Source: Saltatorellus ferox
GTDB lineage: Bacteria > Planctomycetota > UBA1135 > GCA-002686595
Assembly: GCA_007751475.1 (NCBI GenBank)
Contig: CP036434.1
Span: forward strand, 496,001-560,000
DNA: 64,000 nucleotides
Direction: 5' to 3'
This document shows positions 34,096-43,023 of the stretch, one piece after another. The notes beneath the pieces are model-generated. The model did not search any database, was not told the DNA's origin, and worked only from the letters and a program-made list of their open reading frames with translations. How positions within the stretch are numbered: the first letter of the stretch is position 1; every line of letters starts with the position of its first letter. The translations under genes were made by a program, and so were the position numbers.

Positions 34096-34125
34096 CCTGG
34101 CGGTACCGCCAGGTTCGGTACCGCC
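34096..34125. repeat. GGTACC-family element, copy E
   Basis: It holds the perfect 18-bp palindrome CCTGGCGGTACCGCCAGG (34096-34113), followed by TTCGGTACCGCC. It lies 8 bp outside the right target duplication of the IS element and is nearly the same as copy D at 32099. Confidence 0.75.
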
Positions 34126-34196
34126 AAGAGCGTGAGGATAGGGAGAATGATGAGGTGGACGGTTGATGCAGTGAAACAGCTCTATCGCGGTCTACC

Positions 34197-34646
34197 TCAG
34201 TCGTTGGCTTGAATCAAGCGAAGGTCGCAGCCGAGCACGCCTGCGACCTTCGCGGGGAAGCCTTGGGGCATGGGGCGGCAAGGGTCCGCGATCGCCAGCG
34301 TTGCTCTCGCGAAGCCCATGGGGAAGTCGTAGTCCAGATCGTGCAGCGTTGTGCCGTGATCGCAGCACGGAGTCGTCCAGCCGAGGTCTTGGAACCTGTC
34401 GCCGTCGTAGGCGGCGTCCATCGCGGTAGACCATGCGGCCTGGAGATCAGCACCGCACTCTGGGCAGCGAATGTGATCGAGGTTGCCGCCGCAGTCCACC
34501 AGCTGAATCCCGTCCGCGACCTTGAACGTCACGTCGCGAGTTCCAGGAAAAGTCGATCGGGCAAGGGCGATCGCCTGCATCCGCAACGAAAGTCCGGGGA
34601 CCAGGGCCGGCTGTTCAGGAATCAATCGGATCTCGTAGGAGCTCAT
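34197..34646 (-). CDS. Zinc-ribbon-containing hypothetical protein
   Basis: The ATG at 34646 (MSSYEIRLIPEQPALVPG) is preferred, giving 149 residues. A likely zinc ribbon is formed by CPECGADL (about residues 60-67) and TPCCDHGTTLHDLDYDFP about 30 residues later. The end (GFARATLAIADP...VLGCDLRLIQAND) has an alternating strand/helix pattern. I recall similar proteins annotated only as hypothetical in actinobacteria and other phyla. The role is unknown; with no catalytic residues seen, binding or immunity-like functions are guesses. It is divergent from the phosphotransferase gene, with a 377-bp gap that holds repeat copy F. Confidence 0.65.
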   Translation of the reverse strand: MSSYEIRLIPEQPALVPGLSLRMQAIALARSTFPGTRDVTFKVADGIQLVDCGGNLDHIRCPECGADLQAAWSTAMDAAYDGDRFQDLGWTTPCCDHGTTLHDLDYDFPMGFARATLAIADPCRPMPQGFPAKVAGVLGCDLRLIQAND

Positions 34647-34730
34647 CAGTCGAAGGGAGTGGGGCGGCGATGAGGTGTCCAAAGCGCGCCGGCACGGTTT
34701 CGCGGCGCCGCACCGAGCCTTACCTTACCC

Positions 34731-34750
34731 GGTCGGGTTCGGTACCGGCG
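34731..34750. repeat. GGTACC-family fragment, copy F
   Basis: GGTCGGGTTCGGTACCGGCG matches the outer part of one arm of the 55082-55180 palindrome. It is a short fragment in the 34647-35023 gap. I see no other feature in that gap. Confidence 0.5.
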
Positions 34751-35023
34751 CAGGGCTCCGGGTCAGGCAAGCTTGGATCGAAACGCACGAACTCGAGAAT
34801 CGCCCTTCGAAGGATGAGCCCGGCAGAGGCCTGCGTCGCCTGTTTCGTCTGCTCGTGGTCGCGGTTCTCGTGGACGCGTTCGCTGACTCGTACGTTCCAT
34901 GACGTCGATCGGGCGCTCGGTCCGATGGCCCAGCCGGCTTCTTCGGCGGGAAACCTGGCTGGAAGCGCAGCGCGGTCGTCGCGGAAGCTCCGGTGGCGCG
35001 CGGCGCGTGCTACGGTGCACGAC

Positions 35024-36601
35024 GTGAACACCGACGAACTACTGAAGGGACTCCGTGAACCCGGCTGCTATCCAGGTGACGCGGAAACGGTCGAGATCAT
35101 CCAAACGCATCTCTCCATCGTGTGCCTGGCAGGGGACCGCGTCTACAAGCTGAAGAAGGCCATCACGCTGCCCTTCGTCGACTTCGCGCCGCTCAAGGCG
35201 CGGCGGAAGGCATGCCGGGACGAGGTGCGGCTCAATCGGCGGCTTTGCCCTCAGATGTACCTCGGAACCTCTGCGGTGCGCATGGAAGACGGGCAGCTCC
35301 AAATCGCAGAGCTCGGGGACGATGAAGGGCCGGGCGATCTCGACGTGGCAGTGGTCATGGCGCGGCTGCCCCAGGGCCGGATGCTGGACGAGCTCGCGGC
35401 GGCGGGGACCGTCACCGACGACGAGATCCGTGAACTCGCGCGGGTCGTGGCAGCGTTTCACCGAGACGCTGACGGCGGCGCGGAGGTTCGCGAACTCGGC
35501 GCGCCCGACAAGCTCATCGGCTTCGCCGACGCCAACTTCGAGGAGCTGCAGGAGATCGCCGATCACGGCCTGCCCCAGGAGCTTCTCGCCGAACTGCGGG
35601 GCGCGAGCGGACGTGCCTTCGCCCGGATCTTGCCGGAGCTTCGGGAGCGCGCCGCCAGCGGGCGCGTCGTCGACGGGCACGGGGACCTACATACGCGCAA
35701 CGTTTGCATGACCGACCCCGCCACGATCTACGACTGTATCGAGTTCGAACCGGCCTTTCGCTGCGGCGACGTGGTCACCGAAGTCGCGTTCCTGGCGATG
35801 GACCTGCGCCACCGCGGCGCCGCCGAGCTGGCGCGCACCTTCGTGGATGCGTACGTGGACCACAGCGGAGACGCTCGCCTCCCGGTGCTCCTGCCGCAGC
35901 TCTGCAGCTACCGGGCAATGATCCGCGGCAAGGTGGCCGCGCTCACGGCGACCGAGAAGGAGGTGTCCGATGGCGTTCGCGAGGCGGCCCGTCGTTCCGC
36001 GCGTCGCCACCTGATCCTGGCGTGCACGTGCACGATCGAGAGTCAGGGTCCATGGTGGCTTCTGGTCTCCGGACCTCCAGCGAGCGGCAAGAGCAGCCTC
36101 TGTCGAGAGCTGCGCGACGTGAGCCAGTGGCCCCACCTGGCGACGGACGTGGTTCGCAAGGGGCTTGCGGGTCTCGAGCCCACCGAGCACGCGTCTGCCG
36201 AGCATTACAGCGCTGCGTTCTCCGAGCAGACCTACGGAGAGCTGCTGCGCCTCGCTGCGGCGTCGACCGAGAGCGGCAGGCCGTGCGTCCTTCTCGACGG
36301 CAACTTCCCGACGCCCGAGCACCGCGCGCGCGCCGCCGATGCGGCGCGCTCTGCGGGCGCGAGGCTGGCGATCCTCCACGTGGACATCGACGCCGAGACG
36401 GCTGCCCGGCGCGCGCGAGATCGGCGGCAGGAGCCCGGAAACGTCAGCGATGCGGACCCGTCGATTGCCCGGACGCTTCACGCGAGCTACCTACCACCGA
36501 CGCCTGGCGAGGTCGACGAACTCCTGGAGTTCGATGGCACGAAGGCCGTCTCGGTCCTTTGCGAAGCCGCTCTGGCCGGGCTACTCGCTAGGACCGACTG
36601 A
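35024..36601 (+). CDS. Aminoglycoside-phosphotransferase-like/P-loop kinase fusion
   Basis: The GTG at 35024 (MNTDELLKGLREPGCYPGDA) is the likely start, as the upstream extension is low-quality and crosses a repeat. The 525-residue protein has two kinase-like domains. Residues 1-330 are APH-like, with RVYKLKKAITLPFVDFAPLK (nucleotide-binding lysines), VVDGHGDLHTRNVCM (catalytic loop HGDLHTRN) and YDCIEFEPAFRCGDVVTEVA (metal-binding DFG-like ED/D). Residues about 340-525 are a P-loop AAA_33-type kinase with Walker A GPPASGKSS. This combination is a known uncharacterised family; the substrate is unknown and antibiotic resistance should not be assumed. Its 3' end overlaps the convergent hybrid-kinase gene by 21 bp. 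Confidence 0.85.
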   Translation: MNTDELLKGLREPGCYPGDAETVEIIQTHLSIVCLAGDRVYKLKKAITLPFVDFAPLKARRKACRDEVRLNRRLCPQMYLGTSAVRMEDGQLQIAELGDDEGPGDLDVAVVMARLPQGRMLDELAAAGTVTDDEIRELARVVAAFHRDADGGAEVRELGAPDKLIGFADANFEELQEIADHGLPQELLAELRGASGRAFARILPELRERAASGRVVDGHGDLHTRNVCMTDPATIYDCIEFEPAFRCGDVVTEVAFLAMDLRHRGAAELARTFVDAYVDHSGDARLPVLLPQLCSYRAMIRGKVAALTATEKEVSDGVREAARRSARRHLILACTCTIESQGPWWLLVSGPPASGKSSLCRELRDVSQWPHLATDVVRKGLAGLEPTEHASAEHYSAAFSEQTYGELLRLAAASTESGRPCVLLDGNFPTPEHRARAADAARSAGARLAILHVDIDAETAARRARDRRQEPGNVSDADPSIARTLHASYLPPTPGEVDELLEFDGTKAVSVLCEAALAGLLARTD

Positions 36602-38413
36602 GGATTCAGGCAGCCGCAGCGCTTCCTGGATCGCGTCGCGGAGCGTTTCCACCTGGATCGGTTTGACGAGGAAGGCGTTCATCCCGCTGTCGAGGGCCTG
36701 CGCCCTTTCCTCGGGCGTGGCGTTGGCCGTCAAGGCCAGGATGGGCACCCGTGCGATCTCGCCCAGGTCGAGGCGAATCCGCCGCGTGGCCTCGAGGCCA
36801 TCCATCTTCGGCATCTGGATGTCCATCAGGACGACGTCCGGAGCGTCCGAGAGCGCGCGTGCTACGGCCTCCACTCCGTCGACGGCCTCGATGACCTCGT
36901 GTCCCATCCGTGTGAGCAGGCGCGCCACGATGCGCCGATTGACGGTGTTGTCCTCGACCAGAAGAACTCGACCATGTCGCGGCGCTGACGCGCGCGGTGG
37001 GCCCGTCGCTGCTGACGACGGTGCCGCTTCCATGCCAGCGCTCGCCGGGAGGACCAGCCGAAAGTCAGAACCACGGCCCGGCTCGCTCTGCAGCCTCAGC
37101 TCCCCACCCATGAGCGTCGCCAGGGAGCGCGCGATCGCCAGCCCGAGTCCGGCGCCCTCGAACTTCCTCGCGTTGGACGTGTCCGCCTGTTCGAAGGCCG
37201 AGAAAACTCGCTCCTGAACTTCGACCGGGATCCCCGGACCGCTGTCGGACACGAGAATCGAGGGGGCTCCCGCCATCTCCTCGAACGTGATCTGGATTCC
37301 ACCGGAATCCGTGTACGTGACGGCGTTGTCGACGAGGATCTCGAGGACCCGCGCGACGTGCACCCGGTCGCCGCGCCACAGCGCGCGGGCGGGCAGGCGG
37401 CAAGTCACGTCGAAGCGCAGGCCGCGGGCACTGGCGCGGCTTGCGAAGGCCGAGACGACGCCCGCGCGCAGTTCGTCGACCAGGAACGGCTGGAGTTCGG
37501 CCGAAACCTCGCCCGACTCGAGGCGAGAGTAGTCGAGCACGTCCGACACGATGCCGAGGACGTCCTGGCCAGCTGTTCTGACGGTGGCGATGAGGTCATT
37601 CTCGTTCTCGTCGCAGTGCTGCGAGAGGAGTTCGGCCGCCCCGAGGATGCTGGTGAGCGGCGTTCGGAGCTCGTGGCTCATGACCGCCAGGAACCGGCTC
37701 TTCGCATCGCTCGATGCCTGGGCCCTGCGGGAAGCCTCCGCCAGGGATTCGTTCGCCGTCGCGAGTTCGTTCGTGCGCTCGCGGACATGGTCCTCCAGCG
37801 TCTCGTGCGACGCTTCCAGCTCCGCCCTGGCGAGTTCCAGCGACGCGGCCATCTTCTCGATCGTCTGCTGCTTTCCGTAGGACTCTGCGAGGGCAGCCTC
37901 GAGCCTTGCTCGCGTGCCTTCGAGCTCGCTACGTCGACGCGCTGCCTCCACTCTTTCGACGTGCTGCGCCGCGGCAGCGACGAGGTAATAGGCAGCCGAC
38001 GATAGCCGAGCCAGCGTCGGAAGACAGACGGTGGGCGGCGGTGCCACGAGCGCCAGCATTCCCGCGCGCTCCTCACCGTGGAACAGCGGAAAGAGCAGGA
38101 CTGTCGTTCCGGAGACGTCAGCGCTCACCGGGACCGAGGTCGCCGACCACGCCTCTTCCAGTGCCTCGGCCATCCGTCGGCGCGCGGAACCGCTGATAGC
38201 CGGAGGGACTGCGCTGAGCGCGTAGCACGCGTTCACGGTGCGATCCCACATGTAGAGGGCCGCGCCCGATGGATGGCACGAGAGCTGGCACGAACCTTCC
38301 ACCTCATCGATGAGTTCTTGCGCGAGTTCGCGGATGTCCCCTGTGCCAGCGATCAGGTCGAGCGCGAGCCTGGTGACGTCCCGCTGACCGGGGCTCTTGG
38401 ATCCAGAGGCCAA
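36581..38413 (-). CDS. Soluble hybrid histidine kinase with receiver domain
   Basis: The start is a TTG at 38413, 7 bp after the FIST gene stop, so the two form an operon. The 610-residue protein has no membrane segment. Residues about 1-150 look like a GAF-type sensor, with FHGEERAGMLALVAPPPTVC. A coiled coil (about 155-225, ARLEAALAESYGKQQTIEKM) follows, then HisKA with H247 in VMSHELRTPLTS. HATPase_c contains ILVDNAVTYT, DSGPGIP and GAGLGLAIAR. A C-terminal receiver (about 480-605) has D531 in VVLMDIQMPKMDG and K in FLVKPIQ. There is no separate output domain, so a downstream Hpt or regulator is expected elsewhere. Confidence 0.9.
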   Translation of the reverse strand: MASGSKSPGQRDVTRLALDLIAGTGDIRELAQELIDEVEGSCQLSCHPSGAALYMWDRTVNACYALSAVPPAISGSARRRMAEALEEAWSATSVPVSADVSGTTVLLFPLFHGEERAGMLALVAPPPTVCLPTLARLSSAAYYLVAAAAQHVERVEAARRRSELEGTRARLEAALAESYGKQQTIEKMAASLELARAELEASHETLEDHVRERTNELATANESLAEASRRAQASSDAKSRFLAVMSHELRTPLTSILGAAELLSQHCDENENDLIATVRTAGQDVLGIVSDVLDYSRLESGEVSAELQPFLVDELRAGVVSAFASRASARGLRFDVTCRLPARALWRGDRVHVARVLEILVDNAVTYTDSGGIQITFEEMAGAPSILVSDSGPGIPVEVQERVFSAFEQADTSNARKFEGAGLGLAIARSLATLMGGELRLQSEPGRGSDFRLVLPASAGMEAAPSSAATGPPRASAPRHGRVLLVEDNTVNRRIVARLLTRMGHEVIEAVDGVEAVARALSDAPDVVLMDIQMPKMDGLEATRRIRLDLGEIARVPILALTANATPEERAQALDSGMNAFLVKPIQVETLRDAIQEALRLPESSVGPSE

Positions 38414-38420
38414 AGCGCTC

Positions 38421-39596
38421 TCACTCCGGGATCAGGCAAACGACGGAGGCCGCGCTCTGGCGGCCCGTGAACGAGGCTCCGATCCTCGCGATCTGACCGA
38501 ACGCCGCGCAGCCACCGATTCGTGCGGTGCCCATTTTCTCGGCGGCGCGCGCGATCGTCGAAGAGAAGCTGTCGCCGAGCTGAAGGCGTGTCGCGACGCA
38601 CCCGATGAGGAGTGCCCCCGCGTACGAACAGGAAGGATCTTCCTCGGAGGCGCGCTCGATCGCTTCCTCGGTGCAGGCGAGCACGTGGTCGAGGTCGCTC
38701 CGCATGATGTAGACCACGGCGCCCGTCGGCACGTCGGTCGAGCAGATCAGCGTGCCATCTTCCTCGACGGCCAGCGGAACCCGTAGCTTCGTATTGTCGC
38801 CATCCTCGATGCCGATGATGTTCTGCATCAGGAAGATCGTTTCGTCCGACGTGTCCAGGCCCTGCTCGACGGCGTAGTCCGCGTAGAGTTCCCGTGCGGG
38901 AATGCCGTTGATTTCGTGGAGCAGGTTGCCGGTCGATGCGGTCACGCGGAAAGGGCCGGCGGCCTTGTCCCAACCGTGGCTCATGCCTACGCCGAAGGGC
39001 TTCTCGGACAGGATCTCGACGCAGACGAAGGCACCGGAGAGGACTCGTTCTCCGTGGAAGACACTGGTCCTCTCGAAACGAACCTGATCCGCGGCGGCGC
39101 CGCCGAACAGCTGGTACTGCATGCCGGTGATCGCGATGAGTTCGTCGACCAGATCCTCCGCCTTGCCAGCGAGACCGTCGACGAAGAGCATGAGCGTCCG
39201 GCCGCGCCATCCGGGGCGAGCGGCCTCATCCGAGCGCGCCTTGAATCCGGCGGTCGCGCGGTCGACGCTGCCCTGGATGTCATCCACGTAGGAGTCACCC
39301 ACGCCGATCCGGATCTCCATGCGGTCCGAAGCGATCAGGCTGAGGGAAACACCCCCTAGCCCGCACTTGTTATCGGTGAATTCGCCCGAGCTGGAGCAGC
39401 CGACGAGCGGGACATCCCCCAGCTCCGCGCGAATGGAGCGCAGCACCACCTCCATATCGGGGCCCTCCGAGAGGAAGGCCACGGCGAGGGAAGGGACGTG
39501 CTCGCCGAGGTGCATCCGGGCTTCCAGTACCGCCGTCCGGCCTCTCTTGTCCGCCGTCATCCCTTCGATCAGGGCACTGCCCATCTTGGTCGTCAT
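38421..39596 (-). CDS. FIST-domain sensor protein
   Basis: The ATG at 39596 (MTTKMGSALIEGMTADKR) gives 391 residues containing FIST N and FIST C domains. Landmarks are VPSLAVAFLSEGPDMEVVLR, VPLVGCSSSGEFTDN, FVDGLAGKAEDLVDELIAIT, YQLFGGAAADQVRFERTSVF, and in the C part PFGVGMSHGWDKAAGPFRVT and LIGCVATRLQLGDSF. FIST domains are predicted cytoplasmic small-ligand sensors (amino acids were proposed). They commonly neighbour histidine kinases or chemotaxis genes, as here with the hybrid kinase 7 bp downstream. The pair probably forms a ligand-binding/phosphotransfer unit. Confidence 0.88.
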   Translation of the reverse strand: MTTKMGSALIEGMTADKRGRTAVLEARMHLGEHVPSLAVAFLSEGPDMEVVLRSIRAELGDVPLVGCSSSGEFTDNKCGLGGVSLSLIASDRMEIRIGVGDSYVDDIQGSVDRATAGFKARSDEAARPGWRGRTLMLFVDGLAGKAEDLVDELIAITGMQYQLFGGAAADQVRFERTSVFHGERVLSGAFVCVEILSEKPFGVGMSHGWDKAAGPFRVTASTGNLLHEINGIPARELYADYAVEQGLDTSDETIFLMQNIIGIEDGDNTKLRVPLAVEEDGTLICSTDVPTGAVVYIMRSDLDHVLACTEEAIERASEEDPSCSYAGALLIGCVATRLQLGDSFSSTIARAAEKMGTARIGGCAAFGQIARIGASFTGRQSAASVVCLIPE

Positions 39597-39761
39597 CGCT
39601 TGCTGCTCCGGTCGGAAAATACTTCGATGATCGCCGCAGGCGCCCGTGCGAAGCAGCGGCATCGACGAGGCCTATCGAGGGTGAGTGCCAGGTGTCTTGA
39701 GGGGAACCCCTTCGATCCACTGGGGCTCCCTCCGATTCCCATGGTGGGGTCTCGAATGCGG

Positions 39762-40280
39762 TCACGTCACCCTCACGGCGAGGCGGCGCGCCGCCACGAA
39801 GTCCAGGCGGAGCATCCATGCGCTCGTGAGGAGCGTGCAAGTATCTGCGATCAGCCCGGGCACGGAGCCCACCGTCCAGTTGTGCAGCATCCAGCAGGGG
39901 ACCGCGAGCGCCAGGAACGCGCGGAACCGAATAGCGGTCAGCTGATAGCGGCCGAGGCTGATCAGCGCGAAGCCGACGGCCGCAAAGACCGAGGCGGCTC
40001 CGGACCAGGTCGCGGCCAGCGCGACCGCGATCAGCGGGAGCGTCGCCAGGTAGGCCCTCCGGAAGCCTGGCCGGGCGCCGAGCGGAATCGCGATCAGCGC
40101 CTGCGCGAACGCCAGCGCGTTCATGGCCGCCCCGGTCGTCGCGCCCTCCAGAATGTAGTGGACGCCGAAGAACAAGGCGACCCCTGACTGCGCGAGCAGC
40201 ATGTGCGTGCGCGTGCGGAACAGGGGCCAGGCGACCGCGAGAGCCGCGCCCATCAGGCCGATGGCGAAAGGAAGAGTCAA
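39762..40280 (-). CDS. YgjV-type inner-membrane protein
   Basis: This 172-residue protein has about five or six transmembrane helices: FAIGLMGAALAVAWPLF, MLLAQSGVALFFGVHYIL, AMNALAFAQALIAIPLG, LATLPLIAVALAATW, SVFAAVGFALISLGRY and LALAVPCWMLHNWTVGSVPG. The motif HYILEGATTGAAMNAL and the end LIADTCTLLTSAWMLRL are those of the bacterial inner-membrane YgjV family, whose function is not known. It is a single gene, same strand as the FIST gene, with a 165-bp gap between in which I see nothing. Confidence 0.8.
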   Translation of the reverse strand: MTLPFAIGLMGAALAVAWPLFRTRTHMLLAQSGVALFFGVHYILEGATTGAAMNALAFAQALIAIPLGARPGFRRAYLATLPLIAVALAATWSGAASVFAAVGFALISLGRYQLTAIRFRAFLALAVPCWMLHNWTVGSVPGLIADTCTLLTSAWMLRLDFVAARRLAVRVT

Positions 40281-40367
40281 GCGAAGGGCGCTTCGAACAG
40301 GGAGCGCGTGGGGGCCGAACGATTCGTGGTGGCCCCCAGTTTGCCTTCCGTCACTCGAACCTGCGGT

Positions 40368-42908
40368 CTACTGGAACTGAATCGCGATGCCGTTGCTGAA
40401 GTTGCTCGTGATGCCGGGGTTCGCGTCGCGGTGCCAGCACTGGAAGCTCCATGTCTGTCCGGCGAGGACCGAGACCGCGCCCGTGGGCTGGGGGATCGCG
40501 GTCAGGTCGATGGACAGGGAGAACGCACCGGCGCTGCCCGACTGCTGGGCCTGCTGGCTGTAGCGACCGACCGAGCCGCCGAGGCAGAGGGTTCCCTGGG
40601 AGCCGCCGGCGCCGGGAACGAGGTCCTGGGTGAGGCTCGTGAGGAGGTAGCCGAAGCTCTGGCGCGGCAGCCACCGGACGTCGATGCGGACGCTGTTGTC
40701 TGCGACGAGGTCGGAGCCGCGGGCACTCAGATCGGAAACGCGCCCCGTGGAATTCGGTACGGCGGCGCCGCAGAACGGCGCGCCGAGCGTGTCTCCCGCG
40801 AGGGTGAACCAGGTGCCGTTCGTGGTGGCCGCGAACAGCTCTTCACCTGTGATGCTGACGTGGAGGTCGCGGGCGAAGCCAGCGTCGGCTGCCCCCGTGC
40901 CGTAGGCGCCAAAGGTCGCTCCGCCGTCCGTCGACTTGCGGAAGCGCGGCGCCGCGCTGGTCGTGATGTAGAGCACGTTGCCGTCGACCGGGCTCGACTC
41001 GATCCGCGCCGTCGGGACGTTGAAGCCGGTCGGCTGCCAGCTGAGCCCCGCGTCCGTGGTTTCGTAGACGCCGCCGGCCGAGGCCTGGTCCGCGAGGAAG
41101 AACCGGTTCGGGCTCGCGGCCGATGGACAGATGGACTCGGGCCGGATGACTGCCGGGAGTCCAGCGCCAGAAGCCGCCCAGGTCATACCCCCATCGGTGG
41201 AGCGGAGCGCGCCGCCGAGCTGGCTACCGTCGAGGGCGCGATAGCTGGCGAGCGCGGTCTGGTTCGTCCCGTCCTGGACGATCTCCACGTCGATCACGTC
41301 GTAGAAATCCTGCTGGACTCCCTCGTAGGTCTTGGTCCAGCTCGCACCTCGGTCGGTCGTGCGCCAGACCGTCGGCTCGAAGCCTGCGACGCCGAAGTCG
41401 GAGCCCACGGCCAGGATCAGGGCAGGGTCGGACTGGCTGAACGCCATGGCGAAGAGCTCGGACTCGAAGACCGAGCCCTGGTCAGGGCCGATCGAGGTCC
41501 AGGCGCCTGCGCGCCGATAGACGCCCTCGGGGGCAATGGTCGTCGGGCCGTCCGAGATGGCGTAGAGCGTCCCGTCCGGGGCGAAGTCCACCGCTTCGAA
41601 GCGCGTGCCCGGGAGCGACGCCAGCGTCCAGCGCGACCCGCCGTCCGTGGTGGTGTAGACGCCGCCGTTGTTCAGGCCCTGGAAGGCGATGGCGAGTTCG
41701 AAGGGATTGAGCGGGTTCGACGCCACCGAATAGACGTCGAGGGCGGCGATGCCGGCGGACGATGGGGCAAAGGAGCTGCCTGCATTCGTGCTGCGCCAGA
41801 CCGCGTTGGAGGTAGCGCCGAGCAGGACCGCAGAGGTGGACTGGGGAAAGGTCGAAACCTCGTTGACGGTGAAGCCGCTGGTGCCACCGACGCCGAAGGT
41901 CCAGGTCGTGCCGCCGTCGACCGAACGGAAGACACCCGCGCCGCCGCTGGCGACGAAGATCGTGCCCACGGCGCCTAGCTCGATATCGTTGAGGACCAGA
42001 GACGGCCAGGTGCCGTCGTGCAGCGCGGTCCAGGTCGCACCGAAGTTGGTGGATTCATAGAGCCCGACGAACTGAGATCCGAAGGCCTGGCCGCCGCAGA
42101 CAAGAAGCCGCGTACCGTCGAACGCGAGGTCGTTCATCGGGTTGCCGGGGAGGCCGGCGCTGCGATTGGTCCAGCTGGCGCCCGCGTCGGTCGTGGTCCA
42201 GACCCCGCCGCCGCTGAATCCGCCGCCGATCCCGATGACGACTCGATTGGAGTTCGACGGGTCCACGGCGATGGCGCGCACGGATTGACCGGCCACGCTC
42301 GGAGGGGTCAGGTCGACCCAGCTCTGGCCGCCGTCGTCGGAGCGGACCACGTTGGCGAGCTGGTTGCCCAGCGCATCGGCCACGCCCACCCAGAGTCGCT
42401 GCGAATTCTGCGGGTCGACGGTGACCTCGAAGGTCTGCTGGTTCACGCCGAAGCCGAAGGGCAGATGCGTCCAGGTCACGCCCGCGTCGGCGCTGGTCAT
42501 GAGTCCGCCGAGGGTGCCGACGTACGCGACGCCATCGATCGTGAATTCGATGTCGTAGCAGGCGGTGCCGCTGAGCGAGGTCACCTCGTCCCAGGTGGAG
42601 CCGCCGTCCGCGGACCGATAGAGACCGCCGCCGCCGTTCGACGGCGCGGAGGCCGCGAGGACGATCGAGCCTGATTGCGGCGACGCCGCCACGTCGAAGA
42701 TGTCGCCACCGAAAGGACCGAGCGCCGACCAGCTGCCAGCGACCGAGCGGTTCTCGATCGCGCCGTTCGGGTCCCCCGTGGGGGATGCTCTGTAGGCGGC
42801 CGCGCGGTTTCCCTGATCATCTTTGCGCCAGTGCCAATTCGTCGAGAGCGTCGAGACCTGGGGAGACGAGAGTGACGGGGCAGTCAGCAGTAACAGTGAG
42901 AGGAGCAT
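40368..42908 (-). CDS. Secreted BNR/Asp-box repeat protein with shared C-terminal module
   Basis: This 846-residue protein has a short signal peptide (MLLSLLLLTAPSLSSP). It carries about twelve Asp-box repeats of the form SxDxGxTW (SADGGSTWDEV, SDDGGQSWVDL, STNFGATWTAL, SVDGGTTWTFG, STDGGMTWAAS, TTDAGLSWQPT and others). These imply one or two beta-propellers, as in sialidases, sortilins and photosynthesis factor YCF48. No sialidase catalytic arginine triad is apparent. Residues about 712 to the end are the shared module: CGAAVPNSTG, GTLCLGGSVGRYSQQAQQSG, PQPTGAV, TWSFQCWHRD and TSNFSNGIAI. It is likely extracellular and binding-type. It is not clustered with related genes. Confidence 0.83.
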   Translation of the reverse strand: MLLSLLLLTAPSLSSPQVSTLSTNWHWRKDDQGNRAAAYRASPTGDPNGAIENRSVAGSWSALGPFGGDIFDVAASPQSGSIVLAASAPSNGGGGLYRSADGGSTWDEVTSLSGTACYDIEFTIDGVAYVGTLGGLMTSADAGVTWTHLPFGFGVNQQTFEVTVDPQNSQRLWVGVADALGNQLANVVRSDDGGQSWVDLTPPSVAGQSVRAIAVDPSNSNRVVIGIGGGFSGGGVWTTTDAGASWTNRSAGLPGNPMNDLAFDGTRLLVCGGQAFGSQFVGLYESTNFGATWTALHDGTWPSLVLNDIELGAVGTIFVASGGAGVFRSVDGGTTWTFGVGGTSGFTVNEVSTFPQSTSAVLLGATSNAVWRSTNAGSSFAPSSAGIAALDVYSVASNPLNPFELAIAFQGLNNGGVYTTTDGGSRWTLASLPGTRFEAVDFAPDGTLYAISDGPTTIAPEGVYRRAGAWTSIGPDQGSVFESELFAMAFSQSDPALILAVGSDFGVAGFEPTVWRTTDRGASWTKTYEGVQQDFYDVIDVEIVQDGTNQTALASYRALDGSQLGGALRSTDGGMTWAASGAGLPAVIRPESICPSAASPNRFFLADQASAGGVYETTDAGLSWQPTGFNVPTARIESSPVDGNVLYITTSAAPRFRKSTDGGATFGAYGTGAADAGFARDLHVSITGEELFAATTNGTWFTLAGDTLGAPFCGAAVPNSTGRVSDLSARGSDLVADNSVRIDVRWLPRQSFGYLLTSLTQDLVPGAGGSQGTLCLGGSVGRYSQQAQQSGSAGAFSLSIDLTAIPQPTGAVSVLAGQTWSFQCWHRDANPGITSNFSNGIAIQFQ

Positions 42909-43023
42909 GGAAGGCGCGCCGAGAGTGGCGGTTCTGAAGCGGGGAAAGAAACGGATCGACCCCAGCTTCCGCGACGTCTCTCATTCCCGCAAGTGAATGC
43001 GGCTGAGCTTCTGATGGAGCCGT

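Noticed and set aside
35024..36601. Calling the phosphotransferase/P-loop fusion an antibiotic-resistance gene
   Set aside because: The APH fold alone does not show aminoglycoside activity. The fused P-loop family is found widely in non-resistant bacteria.
40203..41978. Forward frame of 591 codons opposite the BNR-repeat gene
   Set aside because: Shadow frame with repeated RGxD/VD-rich text created by the Asp-box repeats on the other strand.
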